From the NCBI RefSeq assembly GCF_003589595.1, contig NW_020653750.1, forward strand, positions 1,359,305 to 1,423,304: DNA of 64,000 nucleotides, in the 5' to 3' direction. The notes beneath the pieces were generated by a model. That model had not been told where the DNA came from. It worked only from the letters and a program-made list of their open reading frames with translations, and ran no database searches. Position numbers and translations under genes: made by a program. Numbering within the stretch: position 1 is the first letter of the stretch; every line of letters begins with the position of its first letter. Positions 25,487-33,759 of the stretch are shown here, in pieces. This stretch comes from Hyposmocoma kahamanoa (Eukaryota > Arthropoda > Insecta > Lepidoptera > Cosmopterigidae).

Positions 25487-28400
25487 CTGGGTATAATAGA
25501 AACACTTTACATGACAGTTTGAAACAAGTGGAATAAATAAATATAATAATAGAAAAAAATAGTAAAATTAGAAATTAAACTATTTTATCGAATCTAAATT
25601 GCGTATATTTGTTTTTTTTTAAAAAAAAACGATATTTCGGGCCCTTTGCAGATGCCCATGGTCACGGCAGACTGTCAGTCAGTTGGTTTGTTTTGAAAAA
25701 AAAAAAAACAAATATACGCTAGGAAATGAAACTATTTTTCCGGATTTAAATCGCGTATATTTGTTTTTTCAAACAAACCGACGTTTCGGGCCCTTTACAG
25801 GTCCCATGGTCACGGTTGACAACCGTGACCATTTCATTTCCTATGTGTAACAATCGCGAAAACCTAAGAACTCGATAAATATACGCTATTTGAATCCGAA
25901 AAGTATATCATTTGCCATTTAAAAGGTTAGTTTTAGTAACATACAAGAGCAGATACACAAGATACATTTTTTTTAAATATTAGAATGAAGAAAACAAATG
26001 AAGGAAAGAGGAGCCCTATAAAAATTACTGTCATCAGCATGCTGATTTTGATTCAAATCAGAATCGAACCGATCGGGTAGTCTCGAAAACAAATGGCTTT
26101 CCGAGCGAGAAGATGAACCTGGGGTCTTCTCTCGATCTCTGTCTGACATCCGTCCGAAACAATTACTGCCAAATAAGCAATACTTGACCAAATGAAAAGA
26201 CGCGTGATGCAAATGAAGCGTCATACTGGATACTTTTATTTTAATTTTGTCGAATATTACTTATTTGACAGTAATTGTTTCGGACGGATGTCGGACGGAG
26301 ATCGAGAGTAGACCCCCTGATTCGTAGTATATCTTTCTAATTTGTGAGTAAAATGAACTATTGTTCCGATTTGAAATGTCAAAAGTTTCCGATCGGCCAG
26401 TTGTGAATCGCAATTATGCGTCTCGACTCTGAAGAGACACAGATTCCGATCGGGAGAGGCAATCAAAATGACGCTGACATAATTATATATTTATATATTT
26501 ATTTCTCAAACTGATTTTTAAAGTACTTTATGTACTGCTACGGGGATAAGAATCTGTCTAAACAACAAAATAAGGTAAGAGTAAGTGATTTGATTTATAC
26601 ACACCTGCTTAGGTTGGAGAACCTTGATAGCATGTAACGAAGCGACTCCTTGGTTGTTCACCCTCAAACTGATCTTTCCTGTCATTTCCGCTGTAGTTGC
26701 AGTTGCCGATTTGATTTCCTTTTTAGCTCCACGTCCAACCTTAAAATGGATTAACCAATTATTTACAAGTAAGATTCCTGTCGCGAACGTCTTGGCTGGC
26801 AACCTTAAGGACTTTTCAAACTGACGCAAGCTTTGCAGGAACGTGTCTTAAAATGCCGTGATATAAACTTTGCTTTATTCAGCTTCTCACGTGTCTGGCT
26901 TAAATTTCGCTGTAATTTATACGAGTTTTCGCATATAGACAAACTGTAACTACCATGCCTGGGATGACTTAAACTAGTTCTCCTGTAAACTAATAGACCG
27001 CCATCCACGTGATATTTCCATACCTTTAAGATTGCGTTCGAAGATTAATAAGGTTCCGCACTATGACTTTGAATATCATATCCTTTTAGACCACAGACAC
27101 TAGATGTCTGTGTTTCAGACCATTTTCAGAAAGCATGCGGATCATACATAGCATAGGATCAAACGGTTTTTTTTAAATGCAGTTTTGTTCGAGGAAACTG
27201 CACGCAATGAAGCTACTTTTTCAAACAAATCAACGTTACAGGTTCCATGATCGCAGCTATGATCATGTCTAACATTAACGCAAACCACCCTGTTCTGAAC
27301 TATAGTTACAAAAATTATAAATTTAAATACCTACCTCATTCTTAATTTACCTAAACACATTCTAATTTACGCTACATACGATTCTCCTTGAAAAAACAAA
27401 TATACGCGATTTAGTTTGTTATTATTATTTAAACAAAGATCGAACAAATATAAAGAAAAATTCCTTCGATCCGGCTAAACTCGAACCTATTTTTTTCGCT
27501 AAACCGGTGCTCTCCCAACTGAAGGGAACAAGGTAGCAGACCTAACATCTAAATAGTCTGAAATTTTATATAAGCTATACTATCAATCATCTTAATAACC
27601 ATCATTGTTTACGCACCTCCTTTTCAACTCTTAATATTAACGGACCAACAGCAAAATTGCTCTTCACAGTAGTATGATCACTCATAATATTCACAGCTAC
27701 GTCACCAACTCTTCTCAATGACGATAGGCCATACAAAGTGCCTTTAGCTCTGGGCTTGCTCTTTACACTTGTAGTTTTTACTTTACTCGGTTTCGTAACA
27801 GGTTTCTTTGTTGTGGTTTTTACGGGCGGTTTAGGCTTAGGTTTAGTGGGTTTTGTAGGTGCTTTAGGTCTGGTACTAGTTGGCTTAGCTTTTCCACTTT
27901 CAGTCACTTTCTCTTTCAGCGCTCTAGATTCAGACGCGACGTTTAGAACTTGCTCTGATGGTTTCTCCTCGGTCATTGGGAGGGTGGGTTTTTCTTCCTT
28001 GACTGCGTTTTCTTCCTTGACTTTTTCATTATTTTTCTCTGGTACTGCCGTGACAGCAATGGGGTCTTTTGATTTGTTGACGGTGCCTCTAGCACTATTC
28101 TTCTTCTTGTGTGAATTTTTCCTATAGTTAGATGTTTAGAAAATGATAACAATAGTTAATTACATTATAATAAAAGTTTTTAATTCAGGTATTTCAGATC
28201 AAAGTTTCCTTTAGTACTCATTTCACTATGTAAGTTACCTATATGAACACGACTTTGTTTCTAATTATTTAATAATTCTCTTATAAAATTTTCAACAATA
28301 TGAATGTTACCCTTACCTCTTGTTTGATTTTGTCTTATTTTTCTTTGGTTTTGTGATCTTCTTGTTAGCATCAATGGGCTGTAACTTGACACTGACCGGA

Positions 28401-28521
28401 TCGTATGAACGGCGCAAGACATCGTTCATCTTCTCGAGAATGTTGTCAATGAATCGATTGTATTTGACTATGTACACCGCTGGTACGGGCGTCCTTTTTA
28501 TCGGCGTTTCAGTGAGGGCAC
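25349..28521 (-). CDS. basic Lys/Pro/Thr-rich part and C-terminal domain of a secreted insect protein (4 exons)
   Basis: Exons on the minus strand: 28521-28317, 28121-27617, 26739-26605, 25486-25349, joining in frame to give 326 residues after a split first codon. Seen, in order: ALTETPIKRTPVPAVYIVKY and NRFIDNILEKMNDVLRRSYD (amphipathic, probably helical); a Lys-rich stretch (KKNKTKSNKR, KKKN); a Glu/Lys segment; a Thr/Pro/Lys repeat zone (PTKPTKPKPKPPVKTTTKKP); then GTLYGLSSLRRVGDVAVNIM, SNFAVGPLILRVEKE, ATATTAEMTGKISLRV, ASLHAIKVLQPKQ and a last exon starting VRVDSNHERTRELVWRRSAR. The last 140 residues look like a folded domain I do not recognise by name. There is no start codon: exon 28521 begins in phase 1, so upstream exons are required; those at 31316-33415 fit. 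Function unknown; probably extracellular. Confidence 0.8.
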
Positions 28522-31500
28522 CTGCGTTCAAATACCATTACGTTACGATAGTATTCTTTATCATTATCACCTAATGCACGAACTGTACCTATTACAATGC
28601 CATCATCAGAATTTGCAGATTTTGTTTAAGCATTTGCTTCAGATCAATGAATTTCGTTTTTCAGGTGATCAATGGTATTAATTTACATACGCCTATGTCC
28701 CATATCTTTCTACATAAGTTTTGTTTATAGTGCCCCTCCCTATCAAACACTTGGTTATGTGGCATGGGCACTATGGCCTGTGCGACCGAACCCGAACAGG
28801 GACCACCTGAGACAGATCCTAATCCTAGTGCCTTAGGTGGGTCGCCCTGGGTGCAGGTACAGCACCCTTCCTATTTTTAGATAGGTACCGTAGCTGCAGG
28901 CACGCGCCCTTCCCGTCGCGCTCCTAAGTACTTACAGTCAGCTGTTGACTGTATGTACATACAGTCAACAGCGCATGAAGGTGTATAGCTGTATCAAATA
29001 TTGCCTCCATTGCAACGGCACAAGACCCATCAACATGTAGATTGATATGCTGCAAACAAACAAACAGTCAGTATGCACAGACGTACATACTGCCTGTTTA
29101 TTTTATGTTACTTACATCAAATCATTAATAGCTTTTTTCTGTTTTTTGTTTAACACGATTGTCTATTTTTATATTATCTTAATTAAAAATTATATTATTG
29201 ACTTGTCGTGTGTGTTACGTACCTATGTAGTAGGTAACTACTTAAAATCAAGATTGTTGACCAATAGAGAGCTGTGACAAACTCATAACGGGAAATTACA
29301 TTAATAAACAATTTCTCTTTCGACGGATACTATTCTTGTTATTCAACTATACCAATGTTTACTTCACCAGATATGCGTATGACATTTTTTAATTACTTAT
29401 TTCCATACGTATATACCTATATAATTTATGTGATTGGTGCACATCATTCTAACCACGTCGCTTTAGCACGCGAACACCTAACTGTATCGGTTTGTTCGAG
29501 TCCATTGTTGAATTCTAATAGCTTGTCACAATTAAAACAACCACTCAACGGTGGATTTTCTATTTTCCACACGTAAAAGAAACTGCGTGCCGGACTGGGT
29601 ACAGTCGAAGAAATCTAATTGCGACATACATAGCACAGAACGCTTTTACAGGCCGTTTAATTTGTTGGATCTCTGTTCAGTTAACGGATAGTTATCATCC
29701 AAGTTTCAACTGCTAATAACCTTGTCAGATCATCCCACGCATTTTTCTCATCCAGCTGTTATGCAACCGTGGTTCATAGCTGTCTTACAGGCTATTCTAT
29801 TTTTGTTACGAGCTTTCAACAATTAATCTATTTTAATATTAATTAATACATCAGTCAATAAAAATTTTCGAATTACGTGAAAGGAAGCAACGACAGCGTC
29901 TGGGCGGTGCACCTTGTAGACAGTGCCACTCGCAAACAAGTTCCATCTGGGTCGAATATGACTCCTCGCGACTCTCCCAACATTTCACGACGACAAACAT
30001 TTAAAATTTCTCTTTTCGCATCTCATTATCTTGTTTTCACTATTCCGGACGTTCCGACATGCAAATTTCGCGGTAAATTTGTCTTTAAGTGAGAGTAAAC
30101 ATTCAATGCAATTTACTTTCTACAGATGATGTCGAAATACTGAGATGCATCAAGGTCGGACCTGGGCATGACCGCAGCAAGGTCAAAGAAAGTGTCAAGG
30201 CTGGAGAAGAAATCGAGCGGGTTCATCGTTCGAGCGACTGTTGGGAAAGTAAGCGGACGCGGACAGGCCGCAGCCGACCCCTTAACACACATCTATATCG
30301 AACTAGTTCCTCCTCAAGAGCCCGGACGCGTTGCCTTCGTTGCGCCCGCCTCCACTTCTAGATCGCTATCTGATACCACTCCCAATATATAAGTATATAA
30401 CAATGTCTATAATGTAATCCAGCCTTCCTATCTCATATCCACTTGTCGTTGTTCCATAAATAGACGGGATAAAGGGAAAGGATCATAGATTGGTTTGTGC
30501 GTTAGATTACATAGATAAATCGGTCAAAAGGCTAGTTATAAAATTATTTAGTAATCTACATTTTAATCTGTACATATACAATAATATTACGTAACTGTAC
30601 TATAGAAATAATATGGGAGTTTAGGTAAGATATATGAAAATATAATAATAAATCATGTACAACTATGAACATACGTAATACTGATGGGTAAGGGTAAGAG
30701 GAGTATTTATAAATACTTGATAATATTGACTAGTACACATTTATTGTCACAATCAAAATTAAATTAATATCACTAGATAATGTCACTCATTTAACTGACA
30801 AATGAACGCAATTTTAAACAACTAGAATTCTGACCGATCTAAGGTGCCCAAAGTTACTCTAGACGTATATAGAAAATACTTAGTACGCACAAATCGTAGG
30901 TAAAGTAATAATTTCACACAACAAATTAGAACAACAGATTTATTTCAAATAAATTGCCACGAGACCGGTGTGACATGATCTAGACATTAATTCAACTTTA
31001 ACTCTTTCGGTTCCATACTTACACTTTCACACATCAAACACACTCACTTAATAAATAAAATAAATTAAATAAATAAATAAATAGTCAATAAATAGTTAAG
31101 CTAAAGGAGGGGACCGCGAAGGTCTCTCAGGTGGATGTAGGGGCGCGGCTCGCCCTGGGCTACGCGGCGTACTCACTATCTGAACTTTTTGTGTTCAGGG
31201 ACGGCTGCCGCGGCGGATGTCGCTTTGGTTTTCTTTATTTTGCCGATGTAGTTTGCTTTTTTGCCGGTCTTTTTCGCATGCGCCGCGACGCTCGCCTTTA
31301 GCTTTCTGGACTCACGTGAGTGCTTGACGGAGATATTTCTGCCGAGCGCGTCTGTGATGTCGTCATCGTCATCGTCATCGTCGTCCTCCTCGTCGTCCTC
31401 GTCATCGTCCTCGTCGTCCTCAGGGTCGAGCGCGTCCGCAATGTCGTCCTCTTCATCATCGTCCTCCTCCGCATCCGCGTCAGCGGCAACTGCGTCGTCA

Positions 31501-33415
31501 GAACTGGCGGCTGCGGCAGCACTCTCTACTTCGGCACTAGCGGGCTCTTTTTGTCCAGCTTCAGGTTCGATTTCCTCAGCGGCGGCATCAACATCACTTT
31601 CACTGGCAACTTCCTCAGACGCAGCTGCTACTTCCTCTGCAGGAGCCGCTGCGGCGGCAGGAGCCGCAGGAGCAGCCGCAACAGTGTCGGCCGGTGCTAC
31701 GACGGGCTGGACGGCTGATGGTTCATCATCGTCATCGTCGTCCTCACCTAGAAAAAAAGTTGTAATTAGTAAGTTCAATGCTAACACGATTAAGGATGGA
31801 AATACGATTTTTTTTCTAATGCAATTTGTCCTTACCTCCTCCTAAGATGTCATCAAAGAACCTTTCGAGGTAGTCGTCGTCATCATCATCGTCACTCTCT
31901 TCATCATCCTCTTCCTCGTCGTCATCATCATCTACAATAAAAAAGAAACTTCTAAACTTGCCAATAATTTCAAACCAGTTGCAACCCTAATAACCAGTAT
32001 TGTTACAAACGAGTTACTGTTCTTTTCTGATGATTCTATTCCATTACCGGCATCCTATATTTAGAAACGAGCATTTAATAAATACATGTGCTATTACCGC
32101 AATTATTGACACCTACACATAAACCGTACGACAAACGGTTAATCAGAACTGGCGGTACGGTGATGCCGGCGCCGGTGCGTGACGTCCGGAGCCAGGCCAG
32201 TAGAAAGCAGGGGAGCGTCAATTTCTCTGATTGAGTCTTTCTGTTTGAATTAATTAACGATTGAGAGCGGCTGTCACGCTGGCCGCCTCACATTCCGCTT
32301 TGCCCGCCGCGTCCTGATTCTCAGGAATTTTTATCGATGAAACGTAACACTTTCTTAGTACAACATGATTAAAACTAACATTATTTTAATTACGATAAGA
32401 CAGCTTGTTGTAGATCGAGAAAGTTATCAGTTTGTGTATTAGCTTTCGATTGTAAAAATCGTTTAGTGACGGCGACTTTTACAAATTTAGAAAATTTCTG
32501 TTGATTTTTTTAAGAATTAATAAGTGAAAACTGGACATTGCAATACAACAACACGATATTTAAAAATTTATGTTAATAAATGCATATTGGCATAGTTTAC
32601 TGATGGATCAATTTTACATTTAGAGTTGGCACATCTGTAAGCTAAAGCATACACGACAATTTCAATTCCTATTGAGGATTTCAATAAACCGCACAGGTGT
32701 TTCTAGAGCGCGTAATATTTTGTAAATTGTGTTAAACAATGCAAAATGCTGCCTGCACACGATGAATGAAGCGAAAATCGCACGAGATGGTAGTCTTACA
32801 GCTACCGTTATCACTCCTGATCATTTCAACGGTAAAGCCCATCAACAGGTCACTAACTTTATCTGTCTGCAAATTCACACTCACTATAATCGGTTATTTT
32901 ACGACCACCTAAGCGTAAACTTGTCATAAAAAAACAGACGTATGTAATCGTATAATATGTACAGTATGATTCTACTTAACTGTATTTTTATGATTTATTT
33001 CTACCTGTAATCTGATAAGTTAAGACTAGTCTAATTTACTTGATTTCTAATTTTAGACATCCTGGTAAAAGAAAGTTCATATCTGGATTACCTTGCTATA
33101 ACTTCTACCTAGTATCACTATTTGTTGTTCTTCAAAATGGTTTAAAACTGTGGGCTACTTCTAAAACTAACATTGTACAAAACTTACGATTGAAACGAAT
33201 ATTTTTATAGACGTACCAGATAAGGCATCATCAAGGTCTACATCGTCATCATCATCGTCGTCGTCATCGTCTGAAGATGCGGCTGGTGCAGCAGCAGCTG
33301 CTTGTCGGCCTACTTCCTTTGCAGGCTCAGCAACCTCCTCTGGTCGCACGATGGGACTTCCGTACGCCGACAACACTAAGCAGCACAACGCCGCTAATAA
33401 GAATAACGACCTCAT
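25349..33415 (-). CDS. secreted bipartite acidic-basic protein (long form, 7 exons)
   Basis: Proposed join: 33415-33217, 31931-31836, 31747-31316, 28521-28317, 28121-27617, 26739-26605, 25486-25349 (1710 nt, 569 residues plus stop). Support seen: every junction is GT-AG and in frame; the donor at 31315-31314 is a consensus CAC|GTGAGT in phase 1; the acceptor at 28522-28523 is in phase 1; and the downstream exons have no start of their own. The product would be a signal peptide, an acidic half (to about residue 240), a basic Lys/Pro/Thr half, and a C-terminal domain with GPLILRVEKE and LVWRRSARIAHVV. Inference: opposite charges could fold on each other or bind a matrix. The link across the 2.8-kb intron is not proven by sequence alone; two separate genes are the alternative. 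Confidence 0.6.
25600..25890. repeat. pair of foldback repeats (AACAAATATACGC family)
   Basis: Two related units (about 25600-25730 and 25745-25890) contain CGTATATTTGTTTTTT, TTTCGGGCCCTTT(A/G)CAG, CCCATGGTCACGG and the inverted AAAACAAATATACGC. Related pieces: 27200-27260 with 27385-27420, 38940-39115, 41205-41310 and 62750-62850. This looks like a hairpin MITE family whose ends carry TTTCATTTCCTATGTGTAAC. Confidence 0.65.
26118..26330. repeat. inverted repeat, ~62-bp arms, ~80-nt loop
   Basis: The left arm (about 26119-26180, GGGGTCTTCTCTCGATCTCT ... CCAAATAAGC) and right arm (about 26263-26325, ACTTATTTGACAGTAATTGT ... TAGACCCC) are about 90 percent complementary by eye. Inside the intron before the last exon of the secreted-protein locus. 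Confidence 0.75.
26605..26739 (-). CDS. penultimate exon of the secreted-protein locus
   Basis: 135 nt, phase 0 on both sides, acceptor TTTTAAG, donor CAG|GTGTGT. It encodes VGRGAKKEIKSATATTAEMT, GKISLRVNNQGVASLHAIKV and LQPKQ. It can be skipped or included without changing frame. Confidence 0.82.
27431..27540 (-). repeat. diverged tRNA-like SINE, minus orientation
   Basis: On the minus strand: TTCAGTTGGGAGAGC, GGTTCGAGTTTAGCCGGATC, then TTTGTTCGATCTTTGTTT, the tail typical of the SINE family at 53188 and 55640. Confidence 0.6.
27617..28121 (-). CDS. Lys/Pro/Thr-rich exon of the secreted-protein locus
   Basis: 505 nt. Acceptor CTATAG, donor GAG|GTGCGT. Low-complexity KPTKPKPK/KTTTKKP repeats occupy the middle; the conserved-looking domain starts with GTLYGLSSLRR. 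If the donor were ignored the frame would stop two codons later (KQ, TGA), giving a truncated form. Confidence 0.85.
28317..28521 (-). CDS. first exon of the basic part of the secreted-protein locus
   Basis: Acceptor TTTGAACGCAG, donor AGAG|GTAAGG; phase 1 in, phase 2 out. It encodes TPVPAVYIVKYNRFIDNILE followed by KMNDVLRRSYDPVSVKLQP and a Lys-rich end. No in-frame ATG precedes it, which argues that it is an internal exon. Confidence 0.82.
28700..28935. other. GC-richer segment, possible transposon 3' UTR
   Basis: The minus strand reads AGGTGGTCCCTGTTCGGGTT, GGCACTAGGATTAGGATCTG and similar phrases with no stop-free frame of length. Composition differs from the surroundings. No partner copy is seen in this window. 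Confidence 0.3.
28941..28972. repeat. perfect 32-bp palindrome joining two MITE ends
   Basis: GCTGTTGACTGTATG and its exact inverse lie back to back. The same terminal sequence (ACAGTCAACAGC) bounds the MITE at 58414-58504, so this is probably two copies head to head or one nested in the other; one continues rightward to about 29045 (TGCAACGGCACAAGACC). Confidence 0.8.
29046..29860. other. no gene seen
   Basis: AT-rich stretch within the long intron between the acidic and basic exons of the secreted-protein locus. No recognised repeat or splice-bounded ORF. Confidence 0.5.
29877..30392 (+). other. possible coding relic or small gene, plus strand
   Basis: 29877-30091 is open with ordinary codon choice (VHLVDSATRKQVPSGSNMTP, DVPTCKFR). 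A donor-like CGCG|GTAAAT at about 30072 and an acceptor TTTCTACAG ending 30125 would join it in frame to DDVEILRCIKVGPGHDRSKV and ESVKAGEEIERVHRSSDCW. A second open frame (30168-30392) overlaps. No start, polyadenylation signal or recognised family; it may be a decayed retroposed exon inside the minus-strand locus's intron. Confidence 0.22.
30400..31175 (-). other. 3' UTR and flank of the short acidic transcript
   Basis: After the TAG at 31176-31178 the minus strand is GC-rich for about 90 nt, then AT-rich with an ATAAATA-type simple repeat (31044-31090). TTTATT at 30939-30944 reads AATAAA on the minus strand, about 235 nt after the stop, and is the best candidate poly(A) signal for the short form. 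Confidence 0.5.
31176..33415 (-). CDS. secreted Asp/Glu/Ala-rich acidic protein (short form, 3 exons)
   Basis: Exons 33415-33217, 31931-31836 and 31747-31176 give 288 residues. The start ATG at 33413-33415 opens a clear signal peptide (MRSLFLLAALCCLVLSAYGS, cleavage probably after SAYGS or near it). Then come EEVAEPAKEV, a run of ten Asp (about residues 49-58), an acidic exon with YLERFFDDILGG, a long Ala/Glu/Asp stretch with two DD(I)ADAL/DITDAL motifs, and a Lys-rich end (KLKASVAAHAKKTGKKANYI, then KIKKTK and KKFR). The charge pattern suggests an extracellular calcium- or polycation-binding protein; I recognise no family. All introns are phase 1. An internal donor in the third exon (31316) can instead join the basic exons at 28521. 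Confidence 0.75.
31836..31931 (-). CDS. acidic exon 2 of the secreted-protein locus
   Basis: 96 nt, phase 1 on both sides, so it can be skipped without frame change. It encodes 31 residues, nearly all Asp/Glu, ending DYLERFFDDILGG. Acceptor TTTATTGTAG, donor GGAG|GTAAGG. Confidence 0.82.
33217..33415 (-). CDS. signal-peptide exon of the secreted-protein locus
   Basis: Start ATG at 33413-33415, seven bases after a TTTCAG acceptor that ends a 5'-UTR intron (exon begins 33422). It encodes the hydrophobic signal, a short Pro/Glu/Ala linker and the first poly-Asp run. Donor TCTG|GTACGT, phase 1. Confidence 0.85.
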
Positions 33416-33422
33416 CTCGTAT

Positions 33423-33720
33423 CTGAAACAAACAGGAGGCCTTTAATTAGAGCACCCTCGCTGACACCGCGATTGCGACAGTGCCAATCCACATCAGACA
33501 CTATCACTTGGCCACTGTTGCTATCACGATATCACAACACTGCATCACGAACACAAAAGCACGTGCACTGGTATCCTTGTCACTTCACCTTTTGTTGAAC
33601 TAGTCACTGTGGGCTCCAGCGGAAGAGGTTCCGCTCGCGTCCTTCTTTGCCGGTGGTCGGGACGCTATGGCCGAGCCTGGCGAGCGGAAACGGTATAGCG
33701 GCGGCGTCTTCACCGCACAC
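33423..33720 (-). other. 5' UTR and first intron of the secreted-protein locus
   Basis: The acceptor TGTTTGTTTCAG ends at 33423, just before the coding exon. A likely donor is AAAAG|GTGAAG (exon end 33589), so a non-coding first exon would run from about 33697 to 33589. The region is GC-rich near the start site. Confidence 0.5.
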
Positions 33721-33722
33721 TC

Positions 33723-33740
33723 TTTTATAGAGTTACGTCA
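33723..33740 (-). promoter_or_regulatory. TATA box with adjacent CRE-like site
   Basis: On the minus strand TGACGTAACTCTATAAAAGA is seen: a TATAAAA box (33729-33723) preceded by TGACGTAA (33740-33733; TTACGTCA on the plus strand). A start site about 25-30 nt downstream would be near 33697, about 280 nt from the ATG including the presumed 5' intron. CRE/bZIP sites this close to TATA suggest regulated transcription; this is inference. Confidence 0.6.
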
Positions 33741-33759
33741 CACACGCAGGGAAGGAAAG

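Noticed and set aside
25973..26224. 83-codon minus-strand ORF near the secreted-protein locus
   Set aside because: It reads through one arm of the inverted repeat at 26118-26330 and has no splice continuity with the exons on either side.
26740..26829. upstream extension of exon 26605-26739 to a local ATG
   Set aside because: TTTTAAG at 26740-26746 is a good acceptor and joins exon 27617-28121 in phase 0; the extension is AT-rich intron-like sequence.
27738..28127. plus-strand hydrophobic ORF of 129 codons that looks like membrane helices
   Set aside because: Antisense of Lys/Pro/Thr-rich codons gives Leu/Phe/Gly/Val by composition; the minus-strand exon has proper splice sites.
31261..31845. 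plus-strand poly-Ser/Ala ORF of 194 codons
   Set aside because: It is the antisense reading of the poly-Asp/Glu/Ala exons; the minus strand has the signal peptide, splice sites and stop in the right places.
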